Assembly (NCBI GenBank): GCA_937995535.1
Contig: CALKJU010000011.1
Coordinates: forward strand, 1 to 64,000
From: an uncultured Alphaproteobacteria bacterium
GTDB taxonomy: Bacteria > Pseudomonadota > Alphaproteobacteria > Geminicoccales > Geminicoccaceae
Direction of reading: 5' to 3'
Length of the DNA stretch: 64,000 bases
Below the pieces are notes generated by a model that ran no database searches, was not told the origin of the DNA, and saw only the letters and a list, made by a program, of their open reading frames with translations. Of the stretch, positions 30,003 through 40,548 are shown in pieces. A program made the translations under genes and the position numbers. Each line of letters starts with the position of its first letter. Within the stretch, counting starts at the first letter, position 1.

Positions 30003-33000
30003 ATGGCGTGGCGGGCGGGAATCGACACCGGCGGCACCTTCACCGATCTGGTGCTCGTCGACGACGCGAGTGGCGCGGTCGAGACCGTCAAGGTCGGCTC
30101 GACGCCCGACGATCCGGCGGAGGCGGTGCTCGCGGCACTGCGACGCTGCGGCAAGCAGCCCGAGGCGATCCTTTCCATCGTCCTGGGGACGACCATCGGA
30201 ACCAACGCGGTGCTGCAGCGCACTGGTGCCCGGGTGCTCTACATCACGACCGCCGGATTCGAAGACATCCCGCACATCCAGCGGGCCGACAAGCCCGACC
30301 CCTACGATCTCCAATGGGAGAAGCCCCGCCCGTTCGTGCAGCGGCACGACAGCCTCGGCGTCGCGGAGCGGATCACGCCCGGCGGCGCAGTCGAGGTCCC
30401 GCTGACGGACGCGGAACTCGAGCGGGTTGGTGACGCCGTGGCCCGCTGGCTCGACGACGCGGACCCGAGCGAACGTGCGGTGGCGGTGAACCTCCTGTTC
30501 TCGTTCGCCGAGCCTGCGCACGAACGCCGGCTGGGCGCCCACCTCGCCGCGCGATTCCCCGGTCTACCGGTCTCGCTGTCGCACGAGGTGGCTCCCTTGT
30601 GGCGCGAGTACGAGCGTGCCTCGACGACGATCCTCGACGCCTACGTCAAGCCCTTGCTGCGCCGCTTCGTCGGCCGGTTGGAGGCACGGCTGCGGGAAGC
30701 CGGCTATGCCGCGCCCGTGGCGCTGATCAAGTCGAACGGCGGCCGGCTCCTGGCGAAGGCCGCGACGGATCAACCGGCGCAGCTCCTGCTCTCCGGTCTG
30801 GCCGGCGGCGTGATCGGTGGCGCCTCGACCGGCGCGCGAGCGGGCCGCCGCAATCTCGTCACCTTCGACATGGGCGGCACCAGCACCGATGTCGGCCTCG
30901 TCGTCGACGGCGCATGGACGTACACGACCGAATACCAGCTGACCTTCGGCATCCCGGTCATGGTGCCGACCATCGATGTGGTGACGATCGGCGCGGGCGG
31001 CGGCTCGATCGCCTGGATCGACAAGGGTGGACTGCTCCGTGTCGGGCCGCGCTCGGCAGGTGCCGTGCCGGGACCCGCGGCCTACGGACGGGGCGGGACC
31101 GAAGCCACCGTCACCGATGCCAATCTTATGCTCGGTCGGCTGGCCCCCGATTCGCTTCTCGGCGGCGAGCTCCCGCTCGATCTCGAGGCGGCGCGGACTG
31201 CGGTTGCAAGGCTGGCGGCGCGGCTCGGCCGAGACCCGATCGAGACCGCCCGCGCGATCCTCGCCATCGCGAACGAGAACATGGCGAACGCGATCCGCCT
31301 CGTGACCGTGGAGCGCGGCCTCGATCCGGCGGATTTCGCCCTGGTCGCGTTCGGCGGTGCTGGGCCACTGCACGCGGCCGAGATCGCCGCGGCGCTCGGC
31401 ATGCGCGAGGTGCTGGTGCCGGCGCATCCGGGCCTGACCTCGGCGCTCGGGGCGCTGCTGGCGCCGCCGCGCGTCGATCTGCAGCGCACCTTCGTGCGAC
31501 GCGGAGCGGGCATCGTCGCGGGCGAACTCGATGCGACGTTCCGCGAGCTGGAGGATGCCGCTCGCGCGACGCTACGTGCGGAGGGCCATCGCCAGGCACT
31601 GCACGCGCGCCGGTTGCTAGGCCTGCGCTACGCCGGTCAGAACTATCATCGCGACGTGGAAATCGGACCGTCCCCACTGGATGAGGCGGTGCTGGAGACG
31701 GCGGTGGCCGAGTTCCACGCGCAGCACGAGCGCTCTCACGGCTACCGGATCGCGGCGGAAATCATCGAGGTCACGGGCTGTACCGTGACGGTTGCCGGCG
31801 AGCCGGGCACGGCGCGGCTGGCCGCGGCGGGCAACGGGCCCGCCATCGCGGCCGGCCGCCGCCGCGTCATGCTGCCCGACAAGGACGTCGAGCTGACCCC
31901 GTACCAGCGCGGCTCGCTGACCGCGGGTAGCCACCTCGACGGTCCTCTGGTCCTGGCCGAGTACGACTCCACGACCCTGCTGCTACCGGGTCAGACGGCA
32001 CGGGTGGGCGAGGATGGCACGCTCCTCGCCGTGACCGCCGGCCCGAGCCCGCCGAGCCGCGCTTTCGACGATCCGGTCTCTCTCACCATCGTCAACAATG
32101 CGCTGGTGAACATCTGTCGCGAGATGGGCACGGCGATGATCCGCACCGCGTACTCGCCGATCTTCAACGAGTCCCGTGACTTCTCGTGCGCCCTGTTCGA
32201 CCGTGCGGGGCAACTCCTGGCCCAAGGCGAGTATTGCCCGGCCCAGCTCGGTGCCATCGTCCACACCGTGCGCACGGTGCTGGACGAGTGGCCGGTCGAG
32301 CGGTTCGCACCCGGCGACGTGATCATCCACAACGATCCCTACCGCGGCGGCTGCCACATGCCGGAGCATACGCTGCTGGCGCCCGTCTTCGTCGATGGCC
32401 AGCTCGTGGCTTACGCCGCGATCATCGCGCATCTGGCCGAGATCGGTGGCAAGGTCGTGGGCTCGTTCGCCGCGGACGCGACCGAGGTGTTCCAGGAAGG
32501 CCTGCGCCTGCCGCCGGTTCGCCTGATGCGCGGCGGCGAGCGGGTTCAGGAGGTCTGGGACATCATTCTCGCCAACCACCGCACGCCGCGACATAGCTGG
32601 GGTGATCTGCACGCCATGTTGGGCGCGCTCAAGGTCGCGGACGAGCGGTTCCGTGCTTTGTGCGCCAAGCTCGGGACGGAGCCTCTGCTGGCCGCCGCGC
32701 GGGCGCTGCTCGATCACGCCGAGCGCTGGATGCGCGCCGAGATCGCCGCCATTCCCGACGGGACCTACGAGCACGAGGACACGCTGGAAGGCGACGGCGT
32801 CGCCACGCAGCCGATCCGCCTCCATGTCCGCGTCACGGTCGCGGGCGATCGGATCGTCGCCGACTACACGGGCTCCGCCGATCAGGCCAAGGGGCCGGTC
32901 AACGCCACCCTCGGCGTCACCATGTCGGCCACCTACAACGCCCTCTACCAGCTCGCCGACAAGGCGATCCCGCGCAATGCCGGCTGCTATCGGCCGATCG

Positions 33001-33755
33001 AAGTCCGGACCCGCGCGGGCTCGGTGCTCGATGTCCGCTATCCGGGGCCCTCCGTTGGCGGCAACACTGAGACCCAGCCGCGGATCGTGTTCCTCGTCCT
33101 CGGCGCGCTCGCCGGGGCGCTGCCGGACCGGATCAGCGCCTGCGAGGGCTGCACCGCCTGTAACTTCCTGATCGGCGGCGCGCATCCCGAAACCGGCGAG
33201 TACTACGCGCATTACCATTTCGAGGCGAGCGGTTGGGGTGGGCGCGCCACGCGCGATGGCAACTCCTGCCAGAACCACATCATCGGCAACTGCCGGATCA
33301 CGCCCGTCGAGGTGTTCGAGACGCGCTTTCCCCTGCGCGTGCTCAGCTACGCGCTGCGCCCCGACTCCGGCGGTCCGGGCCGCTTCCGTGGTGGGCTCGG
33401 GACGCGTCGCGTGATGCGCGTGCTCGCCCCGGAGATCCGCGCCAGCCTGCTCATGGACCACGCCGAGAAAGGCCCCTGGCCGCTGTTCGGCGGTGCCGCG
33501 GGCGCCACCGCAGGCGCGTTCGTGCGCCGCGCCGGCGGCGACGCGTTCGTGCCCTTCACGACCGCCTTCGGCGTGCGCAGCCCGTCGAAGTTCGCCGACG
33601 TGCAGCTCGCCGAGGGCGACCTGGTCATGCTGGAGAGCGCCGGCGGCGCCGGCTACGGCCCGCCGGCGGAGCGCGACCCGGCACTGGTCGAGGCGGACCT
33701 TCGCGAGGGCTTCGTGAGCGCCGAGGCAGCCGACCGGCTGTACGGAAGGCGCTGA
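30003..33755 (+). CDS. fused hydantoinase A/B (5-oxoprolinase family)
   Basis: 1250 aa ATP-dependent amidohydrolase. The HyuA-like half (about residues 1-680) has the sugar-kinase-like phosphate motif GIDTGGTFTDLVLVD, then FDMGGTSTDVGLV and GAGGGSIAWID. The HyuB-like half starts near residue 688 (DPVSLTIVNNALVNICREMG) and contains NDPYRGGCHMPEHT and a late GGPGRFRGG. The single-chain form is like eukaryotic 5-oxoprolinase, so candidate substrates are 5-oxoproline, hydantoins or similar cyclic amides. The ATG at 30003 follows GGGAGG. A formamidase-family gene lies close by on the other strand. Confidence 0.9.
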   Translation: MAWRAGIDTGGTFTDLVLVDDASGAVETVKVGSTPDDPAEAVLAALRRCGKQPEAILSIVLGTTIGTNAVLQRTGARVLYITTAGFEDIPHIQRADKPDPYDLQWEKPRPFVQRHDSLGVAERITPGGAVEVPLTDAELERVGDAVARWLDDADPSERAVAVNLLFSFAEPAHERRLGAHLAARFPGLPVSLSHEVAPLWREYERASTTILDAYVKPLLRRFVGRLEARLREAGYAAPVALIKSNGGRLLAKAATDQPAQLLLSGLAGGVIGGASTGARAGRRNLVTFDMGGTSTDVGLVVDGAWTYTTEYQLTFGIPVMVPTIDVVTIGAGGGSIAWIDKGGLLRVGPRSAGAVPGPAAYGRGGTEATVTDANLMLGRLAPDSLLGGELPLDLEAARTAVARLAARLGRDPIETARAILAIANENMANAIRLVTVERGLDPADFALVAFGGAGPLHAAEIAAALGMREVLVPAHPGLTSALGALLAPPRVDLQRTFVRRGAGIVAGELDATFRELEDAARATLRAEGHRQALHARRLLGLRYAGQNYHRDVEIGPSPLDEAVLETAVAEFHAQHERSHGYRIAAEIIEVTGCTVTVAGEPGTARLAAAGNGPAIAAGRRRVMLPDKDVELTPYQRGSLTAGSHLDGPLVLAEYDSTTLLLPGQTARVGEDGTLLAVTAGPSPPSRAFDDPVSLTIVNNALVNICREMGTAMIRTAYSPIFNESRDFSCALFDRAGQLLAQGEYCPAQLGAIVHTVRTVLDEWPVERFAPGDVIIHNDPYRGGCHMPEHTLLAPVFVDGQLVAYAAIIAHLAEIGGKVVGSFAADATEVFQEGLRLPPVRLMRGGERVQEVWDIILANHRTPRHSWGDLHAMLGALKVADERFRALCAKLGTEPLLAAARALLDHAERWMRAEIAAIPDGTYEHEDTLEGDGVATQPIRLHVRVTVAGDRIVADYTGSADQAKGPVNATLGVTMSATYNALYQLADKAIPRNAGCYRPIEVRTRAGSVLDVRYPGPSVGGNTETQPRIVFLVLGALAGALPDRISACEGCTACNFLIGGAHPETGEYYAHYHFEASGWGGRATRDGNSCQNHIIGNCRITPVEVFETRFPLRVLSYALRPDSGGPGRFRGGLGTRRVMRVLAPEIRASLLMDHAEKGPWPLFGGAAGATAGAFVRRAGGDAFVPFTTAFGVRSPSKFADVQLAEGDLVMLESAGGAGYGPPAERDPALVEADLREGFVSAEAADRLYGRR

Positions 33756-33762
33756 GCCGCCC

Positions 33763-34524
33763 TCAATACTGCACGCGGTTGGTCAGCGCGCCGTCGACCA
33801 CGAGGTTGACGCCGGTGATGAAGCTGGCGCGTGGGCTGACGAGGAATACTGCAGCGTTGGCGACCTCGGCGTCGGTCGCCATTCGGCCCCAGGGATTCTT
33901 GGCCAGCGCCGTCTTGAACAGGTCCGGCATGTTGCGCTCGATATGCTGCCAGATCCCGCCCTCGAAGTAGGTGTTCCCGGGCGAGACGGTGTTCACCCGG
34001 ATGTGCTTGGGGGCCAGCGTGCTCGCCATGCGCGAGGCATAGTGGATCAGCGCCGCCTTGAAGGTGCCGTAGGCCGGGCTGGTGAAGTCGTACTCCAGCC
34101 CGGAGACCGACGAGATCACCAAGATCGAGCCGGCATCGGACCGCTCGATATGGGGCAACGCCGCCTCCACCGTGCGCACCGTGTGCAGCATGTCGATCTC
34201 GAACTGGTTGATCCAGGCCTCCTCGGTCCGGTTCATGTCGAGCGCGCTGACATTGGCGACGGCGATGTCGATCCCGCCCAGGGCGTCGCCCGATGCGCTC
34301 ACCCAGCGTTCGAGCGCCGCCTTGTCGCGCACGTCGAGCGCTTGGCCGAACGCGGCGACACCCCTGCCTCGCAGCGCCGCGACCGCGGCCTCGACCTCGC
34401 CCGCGTTGCGCGCGCAGATGGCGACGTCGCAGCCCTCCTCGGCAAGGAGATCGGCGATCGCACGGCCGATACCCTTGCTGCCGCCGGTGATGATCGCCTT
34501 GCGACCCTTGAGCTGAAGGTCCAT
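33763..34524 (-). CDS. short-chain dehydrogenase/reductase
   Basis: SDR of 253 aa with TGGSKGIGRAIA, the catalytic Ser in VISSVSGLEYDF and YGTFK as the Tyr-Lys pair. NNAG is replaced by VANVSALD, as in some subfamilies. The ATG at 34524 follows GGGAGG. It lies 12 nt after the acetamidase/formamidase gene on the same strand, so the two are probably co-transcribed. The substrate is unknown. Confidence 0.85.
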   Translation of the reverse strand: MDLQLKGRKAIITGGSKGIGRAIADLLAEEGCDVAICARNAGEVEAAVAALRGRGVAAFGQALDVRDKAALERWVSASGDALGGIDIAVANVSALDMNRTEEAWINQFEIDMLHTVRTVEAALPHIERSDAGSILVISSVSGLEYDFTSPAYGTFKAALIHYASRMASTLAPKHIRVNTVSPGNTYFEGGIWQHIERNMPDLFKTALAKNPWGRMATDAEVANAAVFLVSPRASFITGVNLVVDGALTNRVQY

Positions 34525-34536
34525 GCCCGCCTCCCG

Positions 34537-35529
34537 TCAGTTGCCGAGGTAGCGCTTGAGCACCGAGGCGCCCAGCGTGTATTTCGGGTCGACCATGTTG
34601 CCGAGACGGACCCGCCCGGCCTGCGTCAGGAACAGATAGGCCTCGAGCGGATCCCAGCCCCAGTCCGCCTGCAGCCAGCGGATCAGCTCGCGGTAGGCGA
34701 TGCGTGCGGCGTCCTCCATCGGGCGGCCGCTGCCGATCGCCATCACCAGATGCTCGTTCTCCAGTCGCGGCCAGCCGATCGTCCAGCCCTTGATCACATC
34801 GACGGTGAGCCGAACGGTCGCGTGCATCTCGATCGCCACCCCGCACAGCTCGCCATCACCCTGGGTGGCGTGGCAGTCGCCGACGTAGAGGTAGGCCCCG
34901 TCGCGATGGACCGGGAAGTAGGCGATCGCACCCGGTGCCATGTCGGGCAGGTCCATGTTCCCGCCATAATAGTCGGGGACCAGCGAGGAGATCGCCTCGA
35001 TCTCCGGCGAGACGCCGAGGGTGCCGATGAATGGCTCGTAGGGCAGCGTGATGCGCTCGTTCCAGCGCACGCCCTTCGTCTCGTCGACCTCGACCTTGCG
35101 CACGACCTCCGGAAGGGGCGCGTTGAGCATGGCGGTCGCGCCGGTGCCGACCAACCCGCCGAACTCGGGGATCAGGCAGGTGGTGCCACGCGGCTGCGGC
35201 CCGCGCGGTGAGACCCGGTCGATGCGCACGGCGAGCGTGTCACCCTTGGTTGCTCCGTCGACGCGGATCGGCCCGTTCTGCGGGTTGACGTAAGGCAGGG
35301 TCAGGACGCGTGTCGGCAGGTCGGCTTCGCTCTGGATCTTCCCCTCGAAGGCATCGCGGGTCTCGATCTCGACGCTGTCCCCGGGACGGATCGTCAGCAC
35401 CGGCTCGGCGTAAGGCCCGTAGACATAATGGTAGGAACCCTGACGCGCCTCGTCGAGGCGGTGCAGCGTGCCCGACTGGCCGTTCGCCACACCACGCCGG
35501 GCCATGATCGAGTGGCCGAACCAGTCCAT
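34537..35529 (-). CDS. acetamidase/formamidase family protein
   Basis: 330 aa zinc-dependent amide hydrolase of the FmdA/AmdA family, which releases ammonia from formamide or acetamide. Typical segments are LTIRPGDSVEIETRDAF, GPIRVDGATKGDTLAVRI, GTLGVSPE, NMDLPDMAPGAIAYFPV and VGDCHATQGDGE with probable metal ligands. The ATG at 35529 has GGGAGGTGG just upstream. It sits 28 nt after idi and 12 nt before an SDR on the same strand. Confidence 0.88.
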   Translation of the reverse strand: MDWFGHSIMARRGVANGQSGTLHRLDEARQGSYHYVYGPYAEPVLTIRPGDSVEIETRDAFEGKIQSEADLPTRVLTLPYVNPQNGPIRVDGATKGDTLAVRIDRVSPRGPQPRGTTCLIPEFGGLVGTGATAMLNAPLPEVVRKVEVDETKGVRWNERITLPYEPFIGTLGVSPEIEAISSLVPDYYGGNMDLPDMAPGAIAYFPVHRDGAYLYVGDCHATQGDGELCGVAIEMHATVRLTVDVIKGWTIGWPRLENEHLVMAIGSGRPMEDAARIAYRELIRWLQADWGWDPLEAYLFLTQAGRVRLGNMVDPKYTLGASVLKRYLGN

Positions 35530-35557
35530 AGCCCACCTCCCTGCCGTCACCGAAGCT

Positions 35558-36124
35558 CTACGCTGCCCGCGGAGTCACGCCAAGCGCGGCCCACCGCCCG
35601 TCGCCCGTCAGCGTGCCCCAGTGCTCGTCACAATACTTGTTGAACCAGACGCTGTAGCGAGAGCCCATCAGCGCCCGGTCGGCCGCCAACGCCGCGGGCT
35701 CGATCCACTGGAAACCGTCGGCCTCGGAGGGGTCCGGGGCGATGCGACCGGCGAAGACGCCGCCGAACACGTGCACCAGCTCATGCTCGACCAGGCCGTT
35801 CCCGACCTCCGCCCGGTAGGTCACCGCCATCAACGGCACGAGGGGGCAACGGAAGCCCATCTCCTCGGCCAGCCGACGCTCGGCGGCGACTGCCACCGGC
35901 TCGCCGGGACGTGGGTGGCTGCAGCAGGTGTTGGTCCAGAGCCCACCCGAATGATACTTGCCGACATGGCGCTTCTGCAGGAGGAGGCGGCCGGCCGGAT
36001 CGCGGATCACCACGGACAGAGCACGATGCAGCAAACCCTCGCGGTGGCCGTCGAGCTTTGGCGCCGTACCCGTCTCCTGGTCATTGGCGTCGACCAGAAC
36101 GATGCGTTCCTGACGGTCGTCCAT
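35558..36124 (-). CDS. idi: isopentenyl-diphosphate delta-isomerase (type I)
   Basis: 188 aa Nudix-fold enzyme interconverting IPP and DMAPP, the building blocks for carotenoids and the phytyl tail. The catalytic Cys is in WTNTCCSHPRPGE, the Nudix-like stretch is AERRLAEEMGF, and the second active-site Glu is in VEHELVHVF. The ATG at 36124 matches the normal N-terminus (ERIVLVDANDQETG). Its place next to bch genes fits a role in pigment synthesis. Confidence 0.93.
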   Translation of the reverse strand: MDDRQERIVLVDANDQETGTAPKLDGHREGLLHRALSVVIRDPAGRLLLQKRHVGKYHSGGLWTNTCCSHPRPGEPVAVAAERRLAEEMGFRCPLVPLMAVTYRAEVGNGLVEHELVHVFGGVFAGRIAPDPSEADGFQWIEPAALAADRALMGSRYSVWFNKYCDEHWGTLTGDGRWAALGVTPRAA

Positions 36125-36323
36125 GGCGGTGCCTCCTGTGTCGCCTGTCGACGCGGCAAGGTGACGCGTTCGCGCCGCGGCGGCAACCGCGCTAGGACCC
36201 GGTTCGCCCGGGACGGCTGGTCGCGGCGACGGGGCCATGCTTGATTGGGCCGCAGGAACACACAGTTGGAGGCGCGGGTTGGCTATGCCGCTCTCGACTG
36301 ACGAACGGATCTCAGGAGGCAGG

Positions 36324-36716
36324 ATGATCGGATCTCGTCTGTTCGCCGCCGTGCTGCTCGCCGGTGGTATGCTCGCCGTCGCGGCGCCCCCCGCCGCCAA
36401 TGCCGCCGACGCGGCGGCGGGCAAGAAGGTGTTCGCCAAGTGCATGCCGTGCCACAACGCCGACAAGCCGCAGAACAAAGTGGGTCCGACGCTGGTCGGG
36501 CTGTTCGGCCGCGAGGCGGGCTCGGTCGAGGGCTTCAAGTACTCGGACGCGAACAAGAACTCGCACGTCGTCTGGACCGCCGAGACGCTCGACGAGTACC
36601 TGAAGGATCCGAAGGCGTTCATGCCCGGCAACAAGATGGTGTTCGCCGGCATCAAGGACGACGAGGACCGCGCCAATCTGATCGCTTTCCTCGAGCAGGC
36701 GACGGCGACGCAGTAG
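36324..36716 (+). CDS. class I cytochrome c (cytochrome c2-like)
   Basis: 130 aa secreted monoheme cytochrome. The ATG at 36324 follows AGGAGG and leads a signal peptide ending near AANAADAA. The heme motif is CMPCH (KCMPCHNADK), the downstream GPTLVGLFGREAGSVEGFKYS is classic c2, and the axial Met is in MPGNKM. In phototrophs this protein carries electrons from the bc1 complex to the reaction centre, here to the PufC heme subunit encoded 20 kb away. It is 59 nt before bchI. Confidence 0.9.
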   Translation: MIGSRLFAAVLLAGGMLAVAAPPAANAADAAAGKKVFAKCMPCHNADKPQNKVGPTLVGLFGREAGSVEGFKYSDANKNSHVVWTAETLDEYLKDPKAFMPGNKMVFAGIKDDEDRANLIAFLEQATATQ

Positions 36717-36775
36717 CGCGCACCGCGCCACCACCCGCGTCCGGCCGGCCGATGCTGCGCGCCGCAGGCTGAGGC

Positions 36776-37804
36776 GTGCGAGCCGCATTTCCGTTCTCGG
36801 CCATCGTCGGCCAGGAGGAGATGCGGCTCGCGCTGCTCGTTGCTGCGGTGGATCCGTCGATCGGCGGTGTGCTCGTTTTCGGCGATCGTGGCACCGGCAA
36901 GTCGACAGCGGTCCGAGCGTTAGCGGCGCTGTTGCCACCGATGACGGTGGTGCGGGGCTGCCCGTACAACTGCGACCCCACGGCCGACGCCGCGGCTTGC
37001 TCGGCGGCCTGTCCTGTGCCTGCCGCCGCACGCACTCGCAAGCCTTCCCGTGTGCCCGTGCCGGTTGTCGACCTGCCGCTCGGCGCGACCGAGGATCGCG
37101 TCGTCGGAGCGCTCGATCTCGAGCGTGCGCTGACCCGTGGCGAGAAGGCCTTCGAGCCGGGGCTTCTGGCCCGCGCACATCGCGGCTTCCTGTACATCGA
37201 CGAGGTCAACCTTCTCGAGGATCACCTTGTCGACCTGCTCCTCGACGTCGCCGCCTCGGGCGAGAACGTGGTCGAGCGCGAGGGCCTCAGCATCCGTCAC
37301 CCGGCGCGGTTCGTCCTCGTCGGCAGCGGCAATCCCGAGGAGGGTGAGCTCCGGCCCCAGCTGCTCGATCGCTTCGGTCTATCGGTGGAGGTGCGGACCC
37401 CCAACGACCTGCCGACCCGCGTCGAGGTGGTCCGGCGACGCGATGCCTTCGAGCGCGATCCGGATGCCTTCCTCGCCCGCTGGCGGCGTGAGGATGGAAA
37501 GGTCCGCCGGCGTCTGGAGGCGGCGCGCGAGCGGCTCGGGACTATGCCGGTGTCGGAGCACACGCTCGAGCGCGCGGCCAAGCTCTGCATGGCGCTCGGC
37601 ACCGACGGCCTCCGTGGCGAGCTCACTCTGATCCGCGCCGCGCGCGCCTTGGCCTGTCTGGAAGGCGACGTCGAGGTCGGAGACACCCACCTGCGACGCA
37701 TGGCGGCGCCGGCCCTGCGCCATCGGCTGCGTCGCAACCCGCTCGACGAGGCCGGCTCGACCGCTCGTGTCGAACGCGCGGTGCAGGAGCAGCTCGGGTC
37801 GTGA
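36776..37804 (+). CDS. bchI: magnesium chelatase subunit I
   Basis: 342 aa AAA+ ATPase that, with BchD and BchH, inserts Mg into protoporphyrin IX. Walker [10 protein letters not shown], Walker B-type [14 protein letters not shown], and [21 protein letters not shown] are all canonical. The N-terminus [16 protein letters not shown] is typical. It uses a GTG start at 36776. Its stop overlaps the GTG of bchD (GTGA), giving the conserved bchI-bchD-bchO order. Confidence 0.96.
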   Translation: MRAAFPFSAIVGQEEMRLALLVAAVDPSIGGVLVFGDRGTGKSTAVRALAALLPPMTVVRGCPYNCDPTADAAACSAACPVPAAARTRKPSRVPVPVVDLPLGATEDRVVGALDLERALTRGEKAFEPGLLARAHRGFLYIDEVNLLEDHLVDLLLDVAASGENVVEREGLSIRHPARFVLVGSGNPEEGELRPQLLDRFGLSVEVRTPNDLPTRVEVVRRRDAFERDPDAFLARWRREDGKVRRRLEAARERLGTMPVSEHTLERAAKLCMALGTDGLRGELTLIRAARALACLEGDVEVGDTHLRRMAAPALRHRLRRNPLDEAGSTARVERAVQEQLGS

Positions 37805-39549
37805 GCGACAGTGCTCCCCGAGCCGCGGCGGTGTGGGCGGACGCCGTGCTCGCGGTCCGGCTCCTCGCCGCCGATCCCGCCGGGATCGGCGGAATTCTGT
37901 TGCGTGCCCCCTATGGGCCAGTTCGCGATCGCTGGCTTGCGCTGTGCCGACGCTCCCTGCGCGGGGAGGTACCTCTCCGTCGACTGCCGCCACAGATCGG
38001 CGAGGACCGCCTCCTCGGCGGGCTCGACCTCGCGGCGACACTCCGCGCCGGCCGGCCCGTGGCCGAGCAAGGGCTGCTCGCGGCCGCGCATGGTGGCCTG
38101 CTGCTCGTCCCGATGGCGGAGCGCCTTAGCCCGACGCTGGCAGGCCACCTCGCCGCGGCACTCGACCGTGGTGCGGTCGTCGCGGAGCGGGACGGCCTGA
38201 CGCTTGAGCATCCTTGCCGCATCGGCGTGGTTGCGCTCGACGAGGGTGTGAGCACCGAGGAGCGTCCGCCCGCCTCCCTGTGCGACCGGCTTGCGATCCA
38301 TCTCGATCTCGCGAGCGTCACGCTTCGCGAGGCGTCGCTGCCGGACGACGAGCCCGAGGTGGAACGCGTCCGCGAGGTTGTGGCCGTGCGATCGGACGAG
38401 ACGGTGGTCGCTGCCCTGTGCGAGGCCGCGCTGATGCTCGGGATTCCTTCGTTGCGGGTCCCGCTGCTGGCGCTGCGCGTCGCCCGCGCGGCCGCCGCTC
38501 TCGCCGGCCGCGATCGGATCGACGAGCGCGACGCCGGTGTCGCCGCGCGGCTCGTCCTCGCACCACGTGCCCTCGCCGCGCCAGCCAGGCCGGAGACCGA
38601 TGCGCCGCCGGAGCCACCGGCGCCGACCGACGCTCCCGAGGACCGGACCGCGAGTTCCGACGACTCGCTCACCGAGATCGTGCTCCAGGCGGCTTTGGCG
38701 ACCATGCCGCCCGACATGCTGGCGCGGCTGCGCGACGGCGGGCGCCGGCGAGCCGGCGCCGCCGGTCGCAGCGGCGCCGCGCTGCGGCACAAGCTGCGCG
38801 GGCGCCCGGTCGGCGTGCGGTCGGGATCGCCGCGGGCCGGAGCGCGCCTCAGTCTCATCGACACGCTGCGCGCCGCCGCACCCTGGCAGTCCCTTCGGCG
38901 CGCGCAGATTTCCGCGACGGATGGTCGGATCGCCGTCCGTCCCGACGACTTCCGCATCCGCCGCCTCAAGCAGCGGGCGCAGACGACGACGATCCTGGCG
39001 GTGGACGCGTCGGGCTCGCAGGCGCTGCACCGGCTGGCGGAGGCCAAGGGTGCTGTCGAGCTGCTGCTCGCCGAGTGCTATGTGCGCCGGGATCGTGTGG
39101 CCCTCGTCGCGTTCCGCGGCCGCGGGGCCGAACTCCTGCTGCCTCCCACCCGGTCGCTGGTCCGCGCCAGGCGGAGCCTCGCAGCACTCCCCGGCGGCGG
39201 CGGCACCCCGCTGGCCGCCGGGATCGACGCGGTGCGCGTTCTCGCCGAGGGCCTTCGACGCCGAGGCGAGTCGGTGGTGGTCGTGGTGTTGACCGACGGC
39301 CGCGCCAACGTCGCGCGTGACGGCACAGGAGGCCGCGTCCAGGCCGAGGCGGATGCGCGATCCGCCGCCACGGCGCTGCGCGAGATCGGGCTCACCAGCC
39401 TGCTGATCGACACCTCACCCCGCCCACAGCCCGTCGCCGCGGATCTCGCACGGGTGATGGGCGCCGCCTACCTGCCGCTGCCGCACGCGGACGCCACCGC
39501 GCTGTCTCGCGCCGTGGTCGCGACCGCCGGGCCCGCTCGCGCCGCTTGA
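37801..39549 (+). CDS. bchD: magnesium chelatase subunit D
   Basis: 582 aa partner of BchI. The N-terminal AAA-like module lacks a proper P-loop ([12 protein letters not shown]), a Pro/Asp-rich linker lies near residues 260-290, and a C-terminal von Willebrand A domain has a MIDAS-like [10 protein letters not shown]. The GTG start at 37801 overlaps the bchI stop. It serves as the platform for BchI and binds BchH through the vWA domain. The next gene, bchO, begins on its stop codon. Confidence 0.94.
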   Translation: MSDSAPRAAAVWADAVLAVRLLAADPAGIGGILLRAPYGPVRDRWLALCRRSLRGEVPLRRLPPQIGEDRLLGGLDLAATLRAGRPVAEQGLLAAAHGGLLLVPMAERLSPTLAGHLAAALDRGAVVAERDGLTLEHPCRIGVVALDEGVSTEERPPASLCDRLAIHLDLASVTLREASLPDDEPEVERVREVVAVRSDETVVAALCEAALMLGIPSLRVPLLALRVARAAAALAGRDRIDERDAGVAARLVLAPRALAAPARPETDAPPEPPAPTDAPEDRTASSDDSLTEIVLQAALATMPPDMLARLRDGGRRRAGAAGRSGAALRHKLRGRPVGVRSGSPRAGARLSLIDTLRAAAPWQSLRRAQISATDGRIAVRPDDFRIRRLKQRAQTTTILAVDASGSQALHRLAEAKGAVELLLAECYVRRDRVALVAFRGRGAELLLPPTRSLVRARRSLAALPGGGGTPLAAGIDAVRVLAEGLRRRGESVVVVVLTDGRANVARDGTGGRVQAEADARSAATALREIGLTSLLIDTSPRPQPVAADLARVMGAAYLPLPHADATALSRAVVATAGPARAA

Positions 39550-40484
39550 TGGCCGGCTGCCGTACAGGCCATGCTGATTCGCGGGAAGCGCCGCCGCGTT
39601 GGGAGCACGTGCCGCCGAGCTGGCCATTGCGGGAGCACAGCCGGTTCGTGGAGGCCGCCGGGCTCCGCTGGCACGTCCAAATCCTCGGTGGCGGTCCGCC
39701 GCTGCTGTTGGTCCACGGGACCGGGGCTTCCGCGCATTCCTGGGCCGGGCCCGCGCGGCTGCTCTCGGCGCACTTCCAGACAATCGTTCCCGATCTGCCC
39801 GGGCACGGATTCACCGCGCTGCCGTCGGCCTCCGGCATGTCATTGCCCGGCATGGCCGCCGGGCTCGCTGCGTTGCTGGAGCGGCTCGGGGTCGCCCCCG
39901 CGCTGGTCGCGGGGCATTCGGCCGGCGCCGCCGTGCTCGCCCGGATGGCGCTCGATGCGCGCATCGCACCGCGGTCGCTGCTGAGCTTCAACGGTGCCTT
40001 GCTGCCGCTCCGCGGCGTGGCTGGCCAGCTATTCTCTCCCTTGGCCAAGCTGGTAGCCACCAGCGACGCCACCGCCCGCCTGTTTGCCTGGCGGGTCCGC
40101 CGCGATCCCGCCGTGATCCGGCGCATGCTGGACGCTACCGGCTCGACGATCGACGAGGCCGGTGCCGACCTTTACCGGCGCCTCGCGGGCGATCCAGACC
40201 ATGTCGCCGCCGCGCTCGGCATGATGGCCAACTGGGATCTCGAGGCGCTCGCGCGCGACCTGCCACGGCTGCCGATGCCGTTGGTGCTAGTAGTTGGAAC
40301 CAACGATCGCACGGTACGTCCGTCCGAGGCGCGCCGCATCCAGGCGGTCCTGCCGACCGCAAGGCTTATCCCGATGCCAAGCCTCGGTCATCTCGCGCAC
40401 GAAGAGCGGCCGGCCGACGCGGCCGAGCTGATTCACCGGGTCGCGGCGGAGCTCAGCATCGTTGCTGCCGCCACGCCGACCTGA
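39549..40484 (+). CDS. bchO: BchO, alpha/beta hydrolase associated with Mg-chelatase
   Basis: 311 aa alpha/beta hydrolase-fold protein invariably found with bchID in purple bacteria; its exact role is not settled. The oxyanion HGTGASAHSW, nucleophile elbow GHSAG, and late His (LGHLAHEERP) are intact. The opening PPSWPLREHSRFVEAAGLRWHV is the BchO form. The ATG at 39549 shares its A with the bchD stop TGA; a TTG three bases earlier is in frame. Confidence 0.92.
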   Translation: MAGCRTGHADSREAPPRWEHVPPSWPLREHSRFVEAAGLRWHVQILGGGPPLLLVHGTGASAHSWAGPARLLSAHFQTIVPDLPGHGFTALPSASGMSLPGMAAGLAALLERLGVAPALVAGHSAGAAVLARMALDARIAPRSLLSFNGALLPLRGVAGQLFSPLAKLVATSDATARLFAWRVRRDPAVIRRMLDATGSTIDEAGADLYRRLAGDPDHVAAALGMMANWDLEALARDLPRLPMPLVLVVGTNDRTVRPSEARRIQAVLPTARLIPMPSLGHLAHEERPADAAELIHRVAAELSIVAAATPT

Positions 40485-40548
40485 GCCGGCTTGGTCTTGT
40501 CGCACCCTTCGGCCTATGGTCGGGCGCGCAGGGAGGTGGGGGCCGATC

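Noticed and set aside
36125..36323. PpsR or FnrL site ahead of the cytochrome c gene
   Set aside because: TTGAT occurs near 36240 but without the ATCAA partner, and no TGT-N12-ACA was found.
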